NCBI GenBank assembly: GCA_965219165.1
Contig: CBDCMW010000002.1
Span: 2,790,001-2,854,000 of the forward strand
DNA length: 64,000 nucleotides
Direction: 5' to 3'
Origin: Aldehydirespirator sp965219165
GTDB lineage: Bacteria > Actinomycetota > Acidimicrobiia > Acidimicrobiales > Aldehydirespiratoraceae
Position numbers and translations under genes: made by a program. This document shows positions 37,558-44,982 of this stretch, piece by piece. The notes under the pieces are model-generated. The model was given only the letters and a program-made list of their open reading frames with translations. It searched no databases and was not told the DNA's origin. The stretch's first letter is position 1; every line of letters begins with the position of its first letter.

Positions 37558-38123
37558 CACACCATCTCCCCGATGTGAACGCCCTCGGATTGCACGTCCA
37601 CCATCTCGTCGCGACTGGTCGGGAGGTTCTTGCCGACGTAGTCGGGCCGGATGGGCAGCTCCCGATGGCCGCGGTCCACCATCACCGCCAACTGGACCGC
37701 GCTGGGACGGCCCCAGGTGTGCAGGGCGTCGAGCGCGGCCCGCACGGTGCGACCCGTGAACAGCACATCGTCGACGAGCACCACCACCTGCTGGTCGAGG
37801 TTCACCGGGATGTGGGTCACGGCCTGGGGCACCACCGGCCGCAGGCCGATGTCGTCGCGGTGCAGGGCCACGTCGAGGGAGCCGACCGGCACGTCGGAAC
37901 CCTCTATCTCGGCCAGGGTGTCGGCAATGCGGCGGGCGATGGCGACACCGCCGGTCTGCAGGCCGATCACGACCAGGCCCTCGGTTCCGTGGTTGCGCTC
38001 GATCACCTCGTGGGTCATGCGGCGGATGGCACGTTCCACATCGTCGGCGCTCATCACCTGGCTGCGTGACCGGAACGTGCCGCTGGTGTGGGGCACCGTG
38101 AAGCGGCGTTCTCTGTCGGCCAT
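37557..38123 (-). CDS. pyrR: PyrR regulator / uracil phosphoribosyltransferase
   Basis: UMP-responsive RNA-binding regulator of the pyr operon with a PRTase fold. PRPP loop VVVLVDDVLFTGRTVRAAL, flexible-loop region and C-terminal RPDYVGKNLPTSRDEMVDV are seen. 188 residues, first gene of pyrR-B-C-carA-carB-D-F. A PyrR-type RNA loop lies directly before its own Shine-Dalgarno, so it probably controls its own translation. Confidence 0.95.
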   Translation of the reverse strand: MADRERRFTVPHTSGTFRSRSQVMSADDVERAIRRMTHEVIERNHGTEGLVVIGLQTGGVAIARRIADTLAEIEGSDVPVGSLDVALHRDDIGLRPVVPQAVTHIPVNLDQQVVVLVDDVLFTGRTVRAALDALHTWGRPSAVQLAVMVDRGHRELPIRPDYVGKNLPTSRDEMVDVQSEGVHIGEMV

Positions 38124-38127
38124 GCTG

Positions 38128-38156
38128 TCCTCCCCGTTCGGGCCTCACTGGACCCG
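38128..38156 (-). promoter_or_regulatory. pyrR: PyrR-binding RNA loop and Shine-Dalgarno of pyrR
   Basis: The minus strand reads CGGG-TCCAGTGAGG-CCCG (38139-38156). It has a four-base stem and a loop that matches the PyrR recognition consensus UCCAGNGAGG. Three bases later comes GGGGAGGA (38128-38135), then ATG at 38123. The closeness suggests UMP-PyrR binding hides the ribosome site, as described for mycobacterial PyrR, and not transcription attenuation. A CCGT-GAA-ACGG hairpin immediately upstream may be an alternative fold. Confidence 0.75.
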
Positions 38157-38244
38157 TTTCACGGTCGGGAGGCGACGGTATCACCGCCCACGGCTGGTCG
38201 CGCGCATGTCTCGTATGGGCGGTGCGACCTGGTGTTTCGCGGTG

Positions 38245-38664
38245 CTATCCGGTCACCTCGACGTGTAGTCCCTCGGCCCGCAGCGCTTGTTCGAGCCGTG
38301 GGGACGGAGCCGACAGGAAGACGGTGGCCTCGGTGTGGACGGCAGCCGCGAGCGCCTCGATGCCGAGGGCGTTGAGACGGTGCCGGAGGCGCAGCTGTCC
38401 GATCAGCGGCGCCAGTGTCCTCAGACTCTCAAGTCCGATCTCGTCGGGCAGCTCTACCAGCCTTCTGATCGCTCGCTCCCGGATCGCCGGAGACTGTCCA
38501 GCAAACGGTCGCGAGAGCGCGCCGGTGCGCTCGGACGCGCGAAGTACCGCCTGGCAAAGCCGGACGTACCAATAGCCGGTCGTGTAGACCCTCTCCTCGG
38601 ACTGCGGCGGATCGCCGCCCCGGAGCAGTTCGCCCAGGAGCTGGTCGTCGACGAGCTGCGTCAC
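38245..38664 (-). CDS. Putative PIN-like toxin
   Basis: 139 residues from a GTG that overlaps the antitoxin stop (GAGTGACG). It reads TQLVDDQLLGELLRG, TTGYWYVRLCQAVLRASERTG, IRRLVELPDEIGLESLRTLAPLIG, then LNALGIEALAAAVHTEATVFLSAPS. The acidic positions and the final LSAPSPRLEQALRAEGLHVEV resemble divergent PIN-like toxins. Assignment rests mainly on the AbrB partner. Confidence 0.5.
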   Translation of the reverse strand: MTQLVDDQLLGELLRGGDPPQSEERVYTTGYWYVRLCQAVLRASERTGALSRPFAGQSPAIRERAIRRLVELPDEIGLESLRTLAPLIGQLRLRHRLNALGIEALAAAVHTEATVFLSAPSPRLEQALRAEGLHVEVTG

Positions 38665-38903
38665 TCGGTGGCCATGTCGGGATCCCCGAACCCGGCTCGG
38701 GCCCTCGCCCAGTCCTCGTCGGTAACGGACTCCAGGAGCTCGCGGCGCAGGTCCTCGATAGCCCCAGGGACGAGCAACACGGAGTCGCCGAGATCCAGGT
38801 AAGCGATCTCTCCCCCGTCCTTGAGCCCCCATCGGCGACGAGCGGCTGCTGGCAGGCTCATCTGGCCGCGGGCCGACACTCTCAAATCCCCGGTGCTTGA
38901 CAT
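38661..38903 (-). CDS. AbrB/SpoVT-type antitoxin
   Basis: 80 residues from ATG 38903 (MSSTGDLRVSARGQMSLPAAARRRWG). A swapped-hairpin AbrB domain runs over residues 6-48, then an acidic helix (ESVTDEDWARARAGFG) that would bind the toxin. The -10 box ends six bases before the ATG, so the mRNA is probably leaderless. Coupled to the toxin gene. Confidence 0.8.
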   Translation of the reverse strand: MSSTGDLRVSARGQMSLPAAARRRWGLKDGGEIAYLDLGDSVLLVPGAIEDLRRELLESVTDEDWARARAGFGDPDMATE

Positions 38904-38909
38904 GGGATC

Positions 38910-38942
38910 ATTATACAAGGCAACAGGATGATTTACCTTGTA
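38910..38942 (-). promoter_or_regulatory. Promoter and operator of the AbrB/PIN-like pair
   Basis: TATAAT on the minus strand (38910-38915) places transcription start on the ATG at 38903. Inverted repeat TACAAGG (38914-38920) / CCTTGTA (38936-38942) overlaps the -10 and is a natural autoregulatory site. No good -35 was seen at 16-18 bases. Confidence 0.6.
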
Positions 38943-39027
38943 ATCAACTCACCGGTGCAGTCTGCTTTCATCCTCCTGGCCGCTCGCGGTTAAGCCGCTC
39001 GGATCTACAAGCGGACCGACCCAAGAT

Positions 39028-39059
39028 GCTCGAAGGAGACTGGGGAAGGCACTTCGAGC
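39028..39059. promoter_or_regulatory. Stem-loop in the 38943-39202 gene-free stretch
   Basis: Perfect eight-base arms GCTCGAAG (39028-39035) and CTTCGAGC (39052-39059) around a purine-rich loop containing GGAGACTGGGGAAGG. The rest of the interval from 38943 to 39202 shows no gene. Its last 60 bases are AT-rich for this genome (GCATATAGTGATATAGC). Role unknown. Confidence 0.4.
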
Positions 39060-39202
39060 GGCCGTAGCCCTCACGACGAGTAGCAGTCAGCGCTGGCCCA
39101 AGGGTGCTGCCAAGCTAAGCGATCGGCGCCGTCAGCCCTGACCGTTCGAGCCCCATCCTGAGATGAATAACTAGTGCATATAGTGATATAGCTTGTAAAT
39201 GC

Positions 39203-39232
39203 TTGACAGATGTCATACCGGTGTGAGATACT
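39203..39232 (+). promoter_or_regulatory. Promoter with palindromic operator for the DUF222-HNH gene
   Basis: TTGACA (39203-39208), an 18-base spacer and GATACT (39227-39232) form a good sigma-70-type promoter. TCATACCGGTGTGA (39213-39226), palindromic at 12 of 14 positions, fills the spacer and would block RNA polymerase if bound. The ATG at 39239 lies six bases after the -10, so the transcript should be leaderless. Confidence 0.65.
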
Positions 39233-39238
39233 GTCTTC

Positions 39239-40765
39239 ATGCTGATCGAAGCCGCCCGCCGGGCCGAAGCCGCCGTCAAGGAGATGCTGGCGCTGGTGAA
39301 CAACGGCTCGGCGTCGTGCGCCGAGGCGCGCGACGCGCTGGCCGTCTCCAAGTCCATCGCAACGGCCAACTCGGCGTTCCAGACCTCTGCTGCCAAGGTG
39401 ATCGCCACGGTCGAGCGCCACGGCGACGGCGGCACGCAGATACTCGCCGACACCGTCGGGTTGTCCAGACGCGACGCCCAAGGGCAGGTCAAGACGGCCC
39501 AGGCCATCGAGGCTGTGCCGGTGGTACGAGACGCGGTGGAAGAGGGGCGTGTGTCGATCGCCAACGCGAAGAGGCTGGCCGAGGCCATCGAGAAGACCAG
39601 CGCCGACGCGGTCGAGTCCGACACAGAGTTGCTCTCCAAGGCAGAGTCGATGCGCCCCGAGCAGTTCACCAAGGAAGTCCGCCGATGGGCCGCTGACCGC
39701 CAGGACGATGGTGGCGAAGCCAACTACCGGCTCCTGCGAGCCAAGCGCTATGTGCGGATCTGGGACAGTGACGACGGCACCGTCGAGCTGCACGGCAAGT
39801 TCGATCCGGTTGCCGGCCGGCGGATCGGCAACCGGCTGCAGGCCGAGGCCCGCCGCATGTATGACGCCGACAAGAAGCAAGCCGTCGACAGCGGTGCCGA
39901 GCGGCGCAGCTTCAACCAGTGCATGGCTGACGCCCTCGACAACCTCACCACCAACAACACAAGCGGCGGCGGCAAGCCTTTCGCCGACATCTGCGTGGTC
40001 GCGCATGTCGACGACGCCACCGCCAAGCTCATCGCGGAGCTCCCCAACGGCGTACGGCTGCCGACCGCTGTGCTCGACCAACTCACAAGCAACGCCAAGC
40101 TCACCGGCGTCATCTACGACCGCCGCGGCAAGCCGATCTGGCGCACCGAGGCCAGGCGCACCGCCACCGAGGCCCAACGGCAGCTGCTCATCGCCCGCTA
40201 CGGCGGCTGCTTCCACTGCGGGGCAAACCCGGCCATGTGCCAGCCGCACCACATCGAACCGGTCTCACAAGGCGGACCCACCAAGCTCGAGAACATGGTC
40301 CCGGCCTGCTGGGACTGCCACGACAGAATCCACTATGACGGCTGGCAGGTCCGCAAGAGTCCCGACGGCCTGCACACCCTCCATCCCCCCGGCCGAGTGA
40401 CCTACGGACCCGCCCACGCCCCCGCACAACCCCTGCTGCACGTGCCCGACAACGCACTAATGCACGATCTTCCATCCGAACGCGAGACCGACACCCGTCA
40501 ATCGCAGCCCGTTCAGCCGCGCCAGCCCCGTGCGGAGCGCGAGTCCGACCTGGCCGAGCTGCCTGACCACGCGGCCAGAAGCGGACCCGGATCAGCAGAC
40601 ATCGCCAGACCACGCCCCCGGCCAGGCCCGGCGACCGCCCGGGCTGCGCTACGCAAGGCCAGCGCGCCGCGCGACGGGCCTCACACCACCAAGGCCGAGC
40701 ACGCTGGCGGTGCCCCCAGCGGACCACCGGGCCAGCAACACGGGCTGCTCTTCTCACCCGACTAG
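39239..40765 (+). CDS. DUF222 / HNH endonuclease domain protein
   Basis: 508 residues. Residues about 1-290 form the helical DUF222 region (ILADTVGLSRRDAQGQVKTA, VSIANAKRLAEAIEK, VELHGKFDPVAGRRIGNRL). An HNH nuclease domain is at about 320-370: CFHCGANPAMCQPHHIEPVSQGG, GPTKLENMVPACWDCHDRIH. The C-terminal 140 residues are Pro/Arg-rich and probably disordered. Such proteins are multi-copy in actinobacteria, with unproven roles in DNA processing or mobile-element biology. A tight operator suggests repression. Confidence 0.85.
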   Translation: MLIEAARRAEAAVKEMLALVNNGSASCAEARDALAVSKSIATANSAFQTSAAKVIATVERHGDGGTQILADTVGLSRRDAQGQVKTAQAIEAVPVVRDAVEEGRVSIANAKRLAEAIEKTSADAVESDTELLSKAESMRPEQFTKEVRRWAADRQDDGGEANYRLLRAKRYVRIWDSDDGTVELHGKFDPVAGRRIGNRLQAEARRMYDADKKQAVDSGAERRSFNQCMADALDNLTTNNTSGGGKPFADICVVAHVDDATAKLIAELPNGVRLPTAVLDQLTSNAKLTGVIYDRRGKPIWRTEARRTATEAQRQLLIARYGGCFHCGANPAMCQPHHIEPVSQGGPTKLENMVPACWDCHDRIHYDGWQVRKSPDGLHTLHPPGRVTYGPAHAPAQPLLHVPDNALMHDLPSERETDTRQSQPVQPRQPRAERESDLAELPDHAARSGPGSADIARPRPRPGPATARAALRKASAPRDGPHTTKAEHAGGAPSGPPGQQHGLLFSPD

Positions 40766-40839
40766 CAAGCGCGGCGAAGGTTTGGCACTCCCACCGTCAA
40801 GGGTGCGCCGCGACTTGAGCTGATGGCCGAACGACTGGT

Positions 40840-41223
40840 TCAGCGGGGTACCAGGGTGATCGGACAGCTTGGGCCTGGCACCCCGGCAAGTCGAACGTCG
40901 GCCGTGAGCAGCGGGCAGTTGAGCGCCTCGGCTAAGGCCACATAGCTGGCGTCGTAGGCCGAGAGATTGTGGCGCAGGGCCCAGATTCGTTCGGTGAGCC
41001 AGTGGACCGCCAAGCGTCGCACTCCGAGCTGGCTCCACTGCCGGACCGCACCGTCGGCGACCTCCGCGCCTACCGCCCCTCGGGCCACCAGTTTGCGCAT
41101 CGTCTGGAGAACCTCGGCGTCGACCAAATGCGGAGCGGCGAGCCGTTCGGTGCTCAAGTAGCAGCGCGCTTCGCCGTCATGCAGCAACGCTCCGACGGCG
41201 GCCGACGCGTCAACGACGATCAC
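40840..41223 (-). CDS. vapC: VapC-type PIN toxin
   Basis: PIN-domain ribonuclease toxin, 127 residues from GTG 41223. VIVVDASAAVGALL holds the first catalytic Asp, HLVDAEVLQTMRKLVARG a central Glu, and LSAYDASYVALAEALNCPLLTAD the C-terminal acids. Full-length and probably active. A TTG at 41274 overlapping the antitoxin stop is an alternative start that would add a hydrophobic leader. Confidence 0.85.
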   Translation of the reverse strand: MIVVDASAAVGALLHDGEARCYLSTERLAAPHLVDAEVLQTMRKLVARGAVGAEVADGAVRQWSQLGVRRLAVHWLTERIWALRHNLSAYDASYVALAEALNCPLLTADVRLAGVPGPSCPITLVPR

Positions 41224-41270
41224 GGCAATCGTCGCCGTCGCGAGCCCGACGACCGGCACAGCAAGAGCGA

Positions 41271-41492
41271 TCAACCCTCGGAGCGCGCCTCGTCCAGCGC
41301 GGCCAGCACCTCGGGGATGGAGACCTCAAGATCGGGAAGGTCCCCTAGCAGCGCTGCGTTGTCAGCTCGGCGGGTTGATTCTGCCAGTTCCCGCACAGCC
41401 ATCGCTGAGACCGAGAGGCCCTCTCGCACAGCCAGCAACTTGAGACGATCCAGGACATCGTCGGGAACATTCCGCAGATATAGCGTACTCAT
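41271..41492 (-). CDS. vapB: VapB/FitA-like ribbon-helix-helix antitoxin
   Basis: 73 residues from ATG 41492: MSTLYLRNVPDDVLDRLKLLA forms the ribbon and first helix, then REGLSVSAMAVRELAEST. An acidic tail (DLPDLEVSIPEVLAALDEA) would bind the toxin. Upstream, GCTA-GCAGA-TAGC (41503-41515) and nearby TGCA repeats could be its operator, close to a TAGCAT -10-like box. Confidence 0.85.
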   Translation of the reverse strand: MSTLYLRNVPDDVLDRLKLLAVREGLSVSAMAVRELAESTRRADNAALLGDLPDLEVSIPEVLAALDEARSEG

Positions 41493-41607
41493 GTTGCAGA
41501 ATGCTAGCAGATAGCTTGCACATTGCGCCGAGACGATCTTGGAGAGGTCCGCCGCCGGTCCTCGGTTCATCCGCCCCGTCGCGGCCGTCACCGGCAATGA
41601 TCTCGCC

Positions 41608-42513
41608 GTGCGGTTCGCGGCTGTCACCGACCTTCACTTCGGGCGGGCGGCACCCTTTCGGGGCGTCAACCGCAAGATCACCGATCACGCACCCTCTCTC
41701 ACGGCCGCCTTCGTGGCCGACATGAACCGGCGGGTCCGCCCCGACTTCGTCGTGGTTCTAGGGGACGTGATCGAGGACGAGAGCCCGCAAGCCGATCTCG
41801 ACAACTATGCCGAGGCGGCCGCGATCCTGTCCGGACTCGAGATGCCCGTCAGATACGTGTACGGCAACCACGACCTGGTCAACCTCACCCATGACCAGCT
41901 CCTAGCGATCTCCGGCGAAGCTGCGCTCAACTCGTCGTTCGACCTGGGGGGTTGGCATCTGGTCCGCCTCCACTCCACCGCGACGTTCACACCGGCCGGT
42001 CCGCACGGCTCCGAGCACGGCCTTGTCGGCCGCGTAACCCCCGAGCACCTCGACTGGCTCGACCGGGACCTGGCCATGGCCGACAGGCCCGCCATCGTGT
42101 TCACCCACTTCTCCGCGGCCGAGATCGACCTCGCCGGCCAGTTCTGGTTCGAGGACTCGCCCGATGAGGCCCTGCTCGCCAACCGAGCCGAAGTCCGTGC
42201 CATTCTCGAATCGCACAATGTCGCCATGGTCCTGAACGGCCATGTCCACTGGAACAACCACACCGTCCACAACGGGATCTCCTACATCACGATCCAATCC
42301 CTCGTCGAGAATGCAACCGGTGACGGCGAGCCCGCCGCGGCATGGGCTCTCATTGAGGCCGGAGCCGAGTGCATCGACGTCACGGTCGGCGGCCGCGACC
42401 CGGCCCGCTACAGAACGATCCCGCCGAGGGACGAACCCGCTGCAGAACGATCCCGCCGAGGGACGATCCCGCTGCAGAACGATCCCGCCGAGGGACGATC
42501 CCGCCGAAGTTGA
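41608..42513 (+). CDS. Calcineurin-like phosphoesterase with repeat-derived tail
   Basis: Binuclear metallophosphatase of unknown substrate. Motifs in order: TDLHFG, GDVIED, YGNHD, VFTHFSAAE and NGHVHWNNH. About 300 residues from GTG 41608; an open frame extends to 41539. After RDPARY (about residue 267) the C-terminus is encoded by a 32-bp tandem repeat read in all three frames in turn, giving TIPPRDEPAAERSRRGTI, then PLQNDPAEGRSRRS. The catalytic domain is complete before that. Confidence 0.85.
   Translation: MRFAAVTDLHFGRAAPFRGVNRKITDHAPSLTAAFVADMNRRVRPDFVVVLGDVIEDESPQADLDNYAEAAAILSGLEMPVRYVYGNHDLVNLTHDQLLAISGEAALNSSFDLGGWHLVRLHSTATFTPAGPHGSEHGLVGRVTPEHLDWLDRDLAMADRPAIVFTHFSAAEIDLAGQFWFEDSPDEALLANRAEVRAILESHNVAMVLNGHVHWNNHTVHNGISYITIQSLVENATGDGEPAAAWALIEAGAECIDVTVGGRDPARYRTIPPRDEPAAERSRRGTIPLQNDPAEGRSRRS
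42411..42506. repeat. 32-bp tandem array in the phosphoesterase 3' end
   Basis: Three copies starting at 42411, 42443 and 42475, each beginning CAGAACGATCCCGCCGAGGG. The unit is not a multiple of three, so each copy shifts the frame. The gene stop (TGA at 42511-42513) follows the last copy. Confidence 0.93.
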
Positions 42514-42570
42514 ATGTGTGCGCTCAACCACCCCCGCACAAGATGACGTCCCGATGAGGCCGGCTCCGCG

Positions 42571-43251
42571 GTGACTGCCCTCGAGGTTCCGGCGTTCGTC
42601 CTGTTCGACTGGAACGGCACCCTCATCGACGACATAGAACGAGCTCGCCAGGCCAGCAGCCTCGTCCGCGAGCGGTGGACTGCCCTTCCCGAACTCACGC
42701 TCGACGAGTTTCGACGGGCCTGGTGCCTTCCGCTGTCGGACCACGTCGGCCGCCTCGGCGTGCCCGAAGCCCGCACCCAAGCCGCCGTGCGGGCGTGGAG
42801 CACTCACCTCACCGAAGTCGAGGCTCCGCTATCCGCAGGCGCCGCGACGACCCTGAGAGCACTCGGGCGGGCCGGCATCGAGACCGCAGTCGTGAGTGCG
42901 GCCAGCGACCTCGCCGTTCGGCGAGACCTCCGCGCCCACGGACTGGACTGCCATTTCGCCGACGTCCACTGCGGGGTGGCGAACAAGGAGGCCGTAACCG
43001 AGCGCTACGTGCGCCAAGAGGCACCCCGCTCCGTCTGGTACGTGGGGGACTCGAGGTTCGACATGGTGCAGGCCCGCGGGGCCGGAGCCGTGGCCGTCGG
43101 CTATACAGGCGGCTACGACTCGGCCGACGAGTTGCGCTTCGCCGGAGCGCACCGCCTCATCGACCGGCTGGACGAACTGCTCGCTCTGATCACTGCACGC
43201 ACCGGGAGTGCTGATGTCGCCACCACCGGACCACACGACACACCCCAATAG
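42571..43251 (+). CDS. HAD-family phosphatase
   Basis: 226 residues from a GTG. Motif I FDWNGTLIDD (nucleophile Asp; the second Asp replaced by Asn, common in this subgroup), motif II VVSAAS, the cap in between, Lys in VANKEAVTERY and motif IV YVGDSRFDM. Resembles phosphoglycolate-phosphatase-like enzymes; substrate unknown. Its end overlaps the SnoaL-like gene. Confidence 0.85.
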   Translation: MTALEVPAFVLFDWNGTLIDDIERARQASSLVRERWTALPELTLDEFRRAWCLPLSDHVGRLGVPEARTQAAVRAWSTHLTEVEAPLSAGAATTLRALGRAGIETAVVSAASDLAVRRDLRAHGLDCHFADVHCGVANKEAVTERYVRQEAPRSVWYVGDSRFDMVQARGAGAVAVGYTGGYDSADELRFAGAHRLIDRLDELLALITARTGSADVATTGPHDTPQ

Positions 43252-43747
43252 CAACATGGCCGAGGCTCTGGCGTACCTGGAACTCCAGCGTGTGCAAAGC
43301 CGCTACGCCGACGTGGTCACGCGCCGGGCGTGGGAAGAGCTGGCCGACTTCGTGCGACCTGACTGCCCGATAGTGGTGGACGTGCGCCACAAGAAGTTCG
43401 AGTTCACCGGCCCGACCGAGTACGGCCAGTTCATTGCCCGCCAGATCGAGCGCTTCTCGTTCTTCCAGTTCGTCTTGCTCAACACGGTTCTGCGCATCGA
43501 CGCTGACCGCGGCGTCGCCGCAGCCCGGGTCTACATGCAAGAGGTCCGCCAGAACGTCTCAGACGGGCGCCGCACCGACGCCTTCGGCGTGTATCACGAC
43601 CGTATCGAACAGGACGCCGACGGCCGCTGGTGGTTCGCCCGGCGGCACTACCGCAGCTTCGCCCGCACCGCCGAGCCACGGGGCGACACCGACCTCGACA
43701 TCTTCGATCTCCCGACCATCGCCCTCGAAGACATCTTGAGCCCTTAG
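43214..43747 (+). CDS. SnoaL-like / NTF2-fold protein
   Basis: About 177 residues. The core is AEALAYLELQRVQSRYADVV, RRAWEELADFVRPDCPIVVDV, then FGVYHDRIEQDADGRWWFARRHY. This is the helix plus curved sheet typical of SnoaL-like domains, without a recognised substrate. The start may be MSPPPD (43214) or MAEALAY (43256). The stop TAG is the first triplet of dispersed element copy B. Confidence 0.75.
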   Translation: MSPPPDHTTHPNSNMAEALAYLELQRVQSRYADVVTRRAWEELADFVRPDCPIVVDVRHKKFEFTGPTEYGQFIARQIERFSFFQFVLLNTVLRIDADRGVAAARVYMQEVRQNVSDGRRTDAFGVYHDRIEQDADGRWWFARRHYRSFARTAEPRGDTDLDIFDLPTIALEDILSP

Positions 43748-43894
43748 AGGCCGAGCGGATAGGCCGCAGGTCATGAAGAATCACGCGGGCGCTGAGCGAG
43801 GCCGTGGCTCGAGCGGCCCGTGAGCGCAGCGAACAAGAGCGGGAAACACAACGCCTCACCGCGAGGCGGTGACACCCATCCGCGCTGCCTCTTA
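43745..43894. repeat. Dispersed palindromic element, copy B
   Basis: The best-bounded copy. It starts TAGAGGCCGAGCGGAT and ends ATCCGCGCTGCCTCTTA, imperfect terminal inverted repeats of about 16 bases. The inner core GAGCGAGGCCGTGG, CGTGAGCGCAGCGAAC and AAGAGCGGGAAACAC is the same as in copy A. About 150 bp. Provides the stop of the SnoaL-like gene. Confidence 0.88.
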
Positions 43895-43972
43895 GCCTGA
43901 ATCCACCGATGGACGGGCCGGTGGGGATGGTTCGCCAGCATCGACGCCACCACCGACAGAACGAACTTCAAT

Positions 43973-44022
43973 CGGTTTGCCACATGTGGGGTGGTTAACT
44001 GCTTGATGTTCGTGGCAAACCG
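43973..44022. other. Perfect inverted repeat in a gene-poor interval
   Basis: CGGTTTGCCAC (43973-43983) and GTGGCAAACCG (44012-44022), 11-base perfect arms with a 28-base loop; ATC/GAT-like bases extend it. It lies in the 43895-44228 stretch, where I see no convincing gene. A plus-strand open frame there has no recognisable product. TTAGAGGCCG at 44192 may be a stub of the dispersed element. Confidence 0.5.
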
Positions 44023-44228
44023 CGATCGAGCACCGTTTCCAGCCCGTCGATCTCACCTGGTGTGCTGCTCACAGGAAGTGCCTCCCCGCGTGGCGAAAAT
44101 GTCAGACCAGATCATCGACATACTCCCACGTCGAGAGGCCTTTCTGGTGGACGCGCCAACCCCTGTGCGCAGACCCGCCGGTGGATCCAGGCTTAGAGGC
44201 CGCGTCGCCGCGAGAGCCTCGCCCGCGA

Positions 44229-44816
44229 TCAGGATGTCTGCGCCTCAGCCCGAGTGCGGGCAAAGACGAGCACCGGCGGGCCATCGGACTCCACCGACGC
44301 CCGTCTCGTCTCATCGACTCTGCGCAGGCCGGCCCGGCGGGCCACGGCCACCGACGCAGGGTTGTCCGCGCCGATCTCGGCCATGACCGCCTCCAGCGGC
44401 CCTTCCGACAGCGCCCAGTCCACCACCAGCCGCACTGCCTCGCTGGCTCTGCCCTGGCGCCGCCAACCCTCGGCGATCCACCAGCCGACCAGCGCGGCCC
44501 GCCGCACCGGATCGATCCTGCTCAGTCCCACCTCGCCGATCACCGTTCCCGACGGTGGGTCGGTCACGGCCAGATCCGCGGACCGCCCATCGGCCCAGGC
44601 CCGCTCCCGCTGGGAGATCCAACGCACGGCTGAGGCCTCATCTGCGGGCTCGGGCACTCTCAGACGGTCCCCGATCACTGGATCGCTCCAGGCCGCGGCC
44701 AGCGTCGGCGCGTCGTCGACCCGCCATGGCCTCAGCAGGGTCGTCGGACCGGCAAGACGAGGCACCGGCAGAACCAGCCGGGCCCCTCGACCCGCTCGAG
44801 CCGCAGCGCCGGTCAT
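44229..44816 (-). CDS. GNAT-family N-acetyltransferase (RimJ/RimL type)
   Basis: 195 residues from ATG 44816 (MTGAAARAGRG). LRPWRVDDAPTLAAAW, GEVGLSRIDPVRRAALVGWWIAE, the acetyl-CoA loop RRQGRASEAVRLVVDWAL and DNPASVAVARRAGLRRV are characteristic. The frame stays open upstream, but there it reads MARAARERSEQEREP, which is translation of the dispersed element and not part of the protein. Confidence 0.85.
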   Translation of the reverse strand: MTGAAARAGRGARLVLPVPRLAGPTTLLRPWRVDDAPTLAAAWSDPVIGDRLRVPEPADEASAVRWISQRERAWADGRSADLAVTDPPSGTVIGEVGLSRIDPVRRAALVGWWIAEGWRRQGRASEAVRLVVDWALSEGPLEAVMAEIGADNPASVAVARRAGLRRVDETRRASVESDGPPVLVFARTRAEAQTS

Positions 44817-44829
44817 GGCGGCAGGAGTC

Positions 44830-44982
44830 CTTAGAGACCGCGCGGGCGGGTGGTGCCGCCTCGCAGCGCAGCGTCGTGGTTCCCGCTCTTGTTCGCTGCG
44901 CTCACGGGCCGCTCGGGCCACGGCCTCGCTGAGCGCTTCGCGAGTCCCTCATGAAGTGCCGTCTACCCGCTCGGCCTCTTGG
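44830..44982. repeat. Dispersed palindromic element, copy C (inverted)
   Basis: Opposite orientation to copies A, B and E. It runs from TTAGAGACCGCGCGGGCG (about 44830) through GTTCGCTGCGCTCACGGGCC to CCCGCTCGGCCTCTTGG (44965-44982). It overlaps the last nine codons and stop of nusB and precedes the GNAT start. Confidence 0.85.

Noticed and set aside
39071..40252. 393-residue minus-strand frame opposite the DUF222-HNH gene
   Set aside because: The plus strand has DUF222 and HNH motifs plus a strong promoter; the minus frame has none.
43991..44386. Plus-strand frame of 131 codons in the 43895-44228 gap
   Set aside because: It runs into GNAT antisense, lacks a ribosome site and has no recognisable motif.
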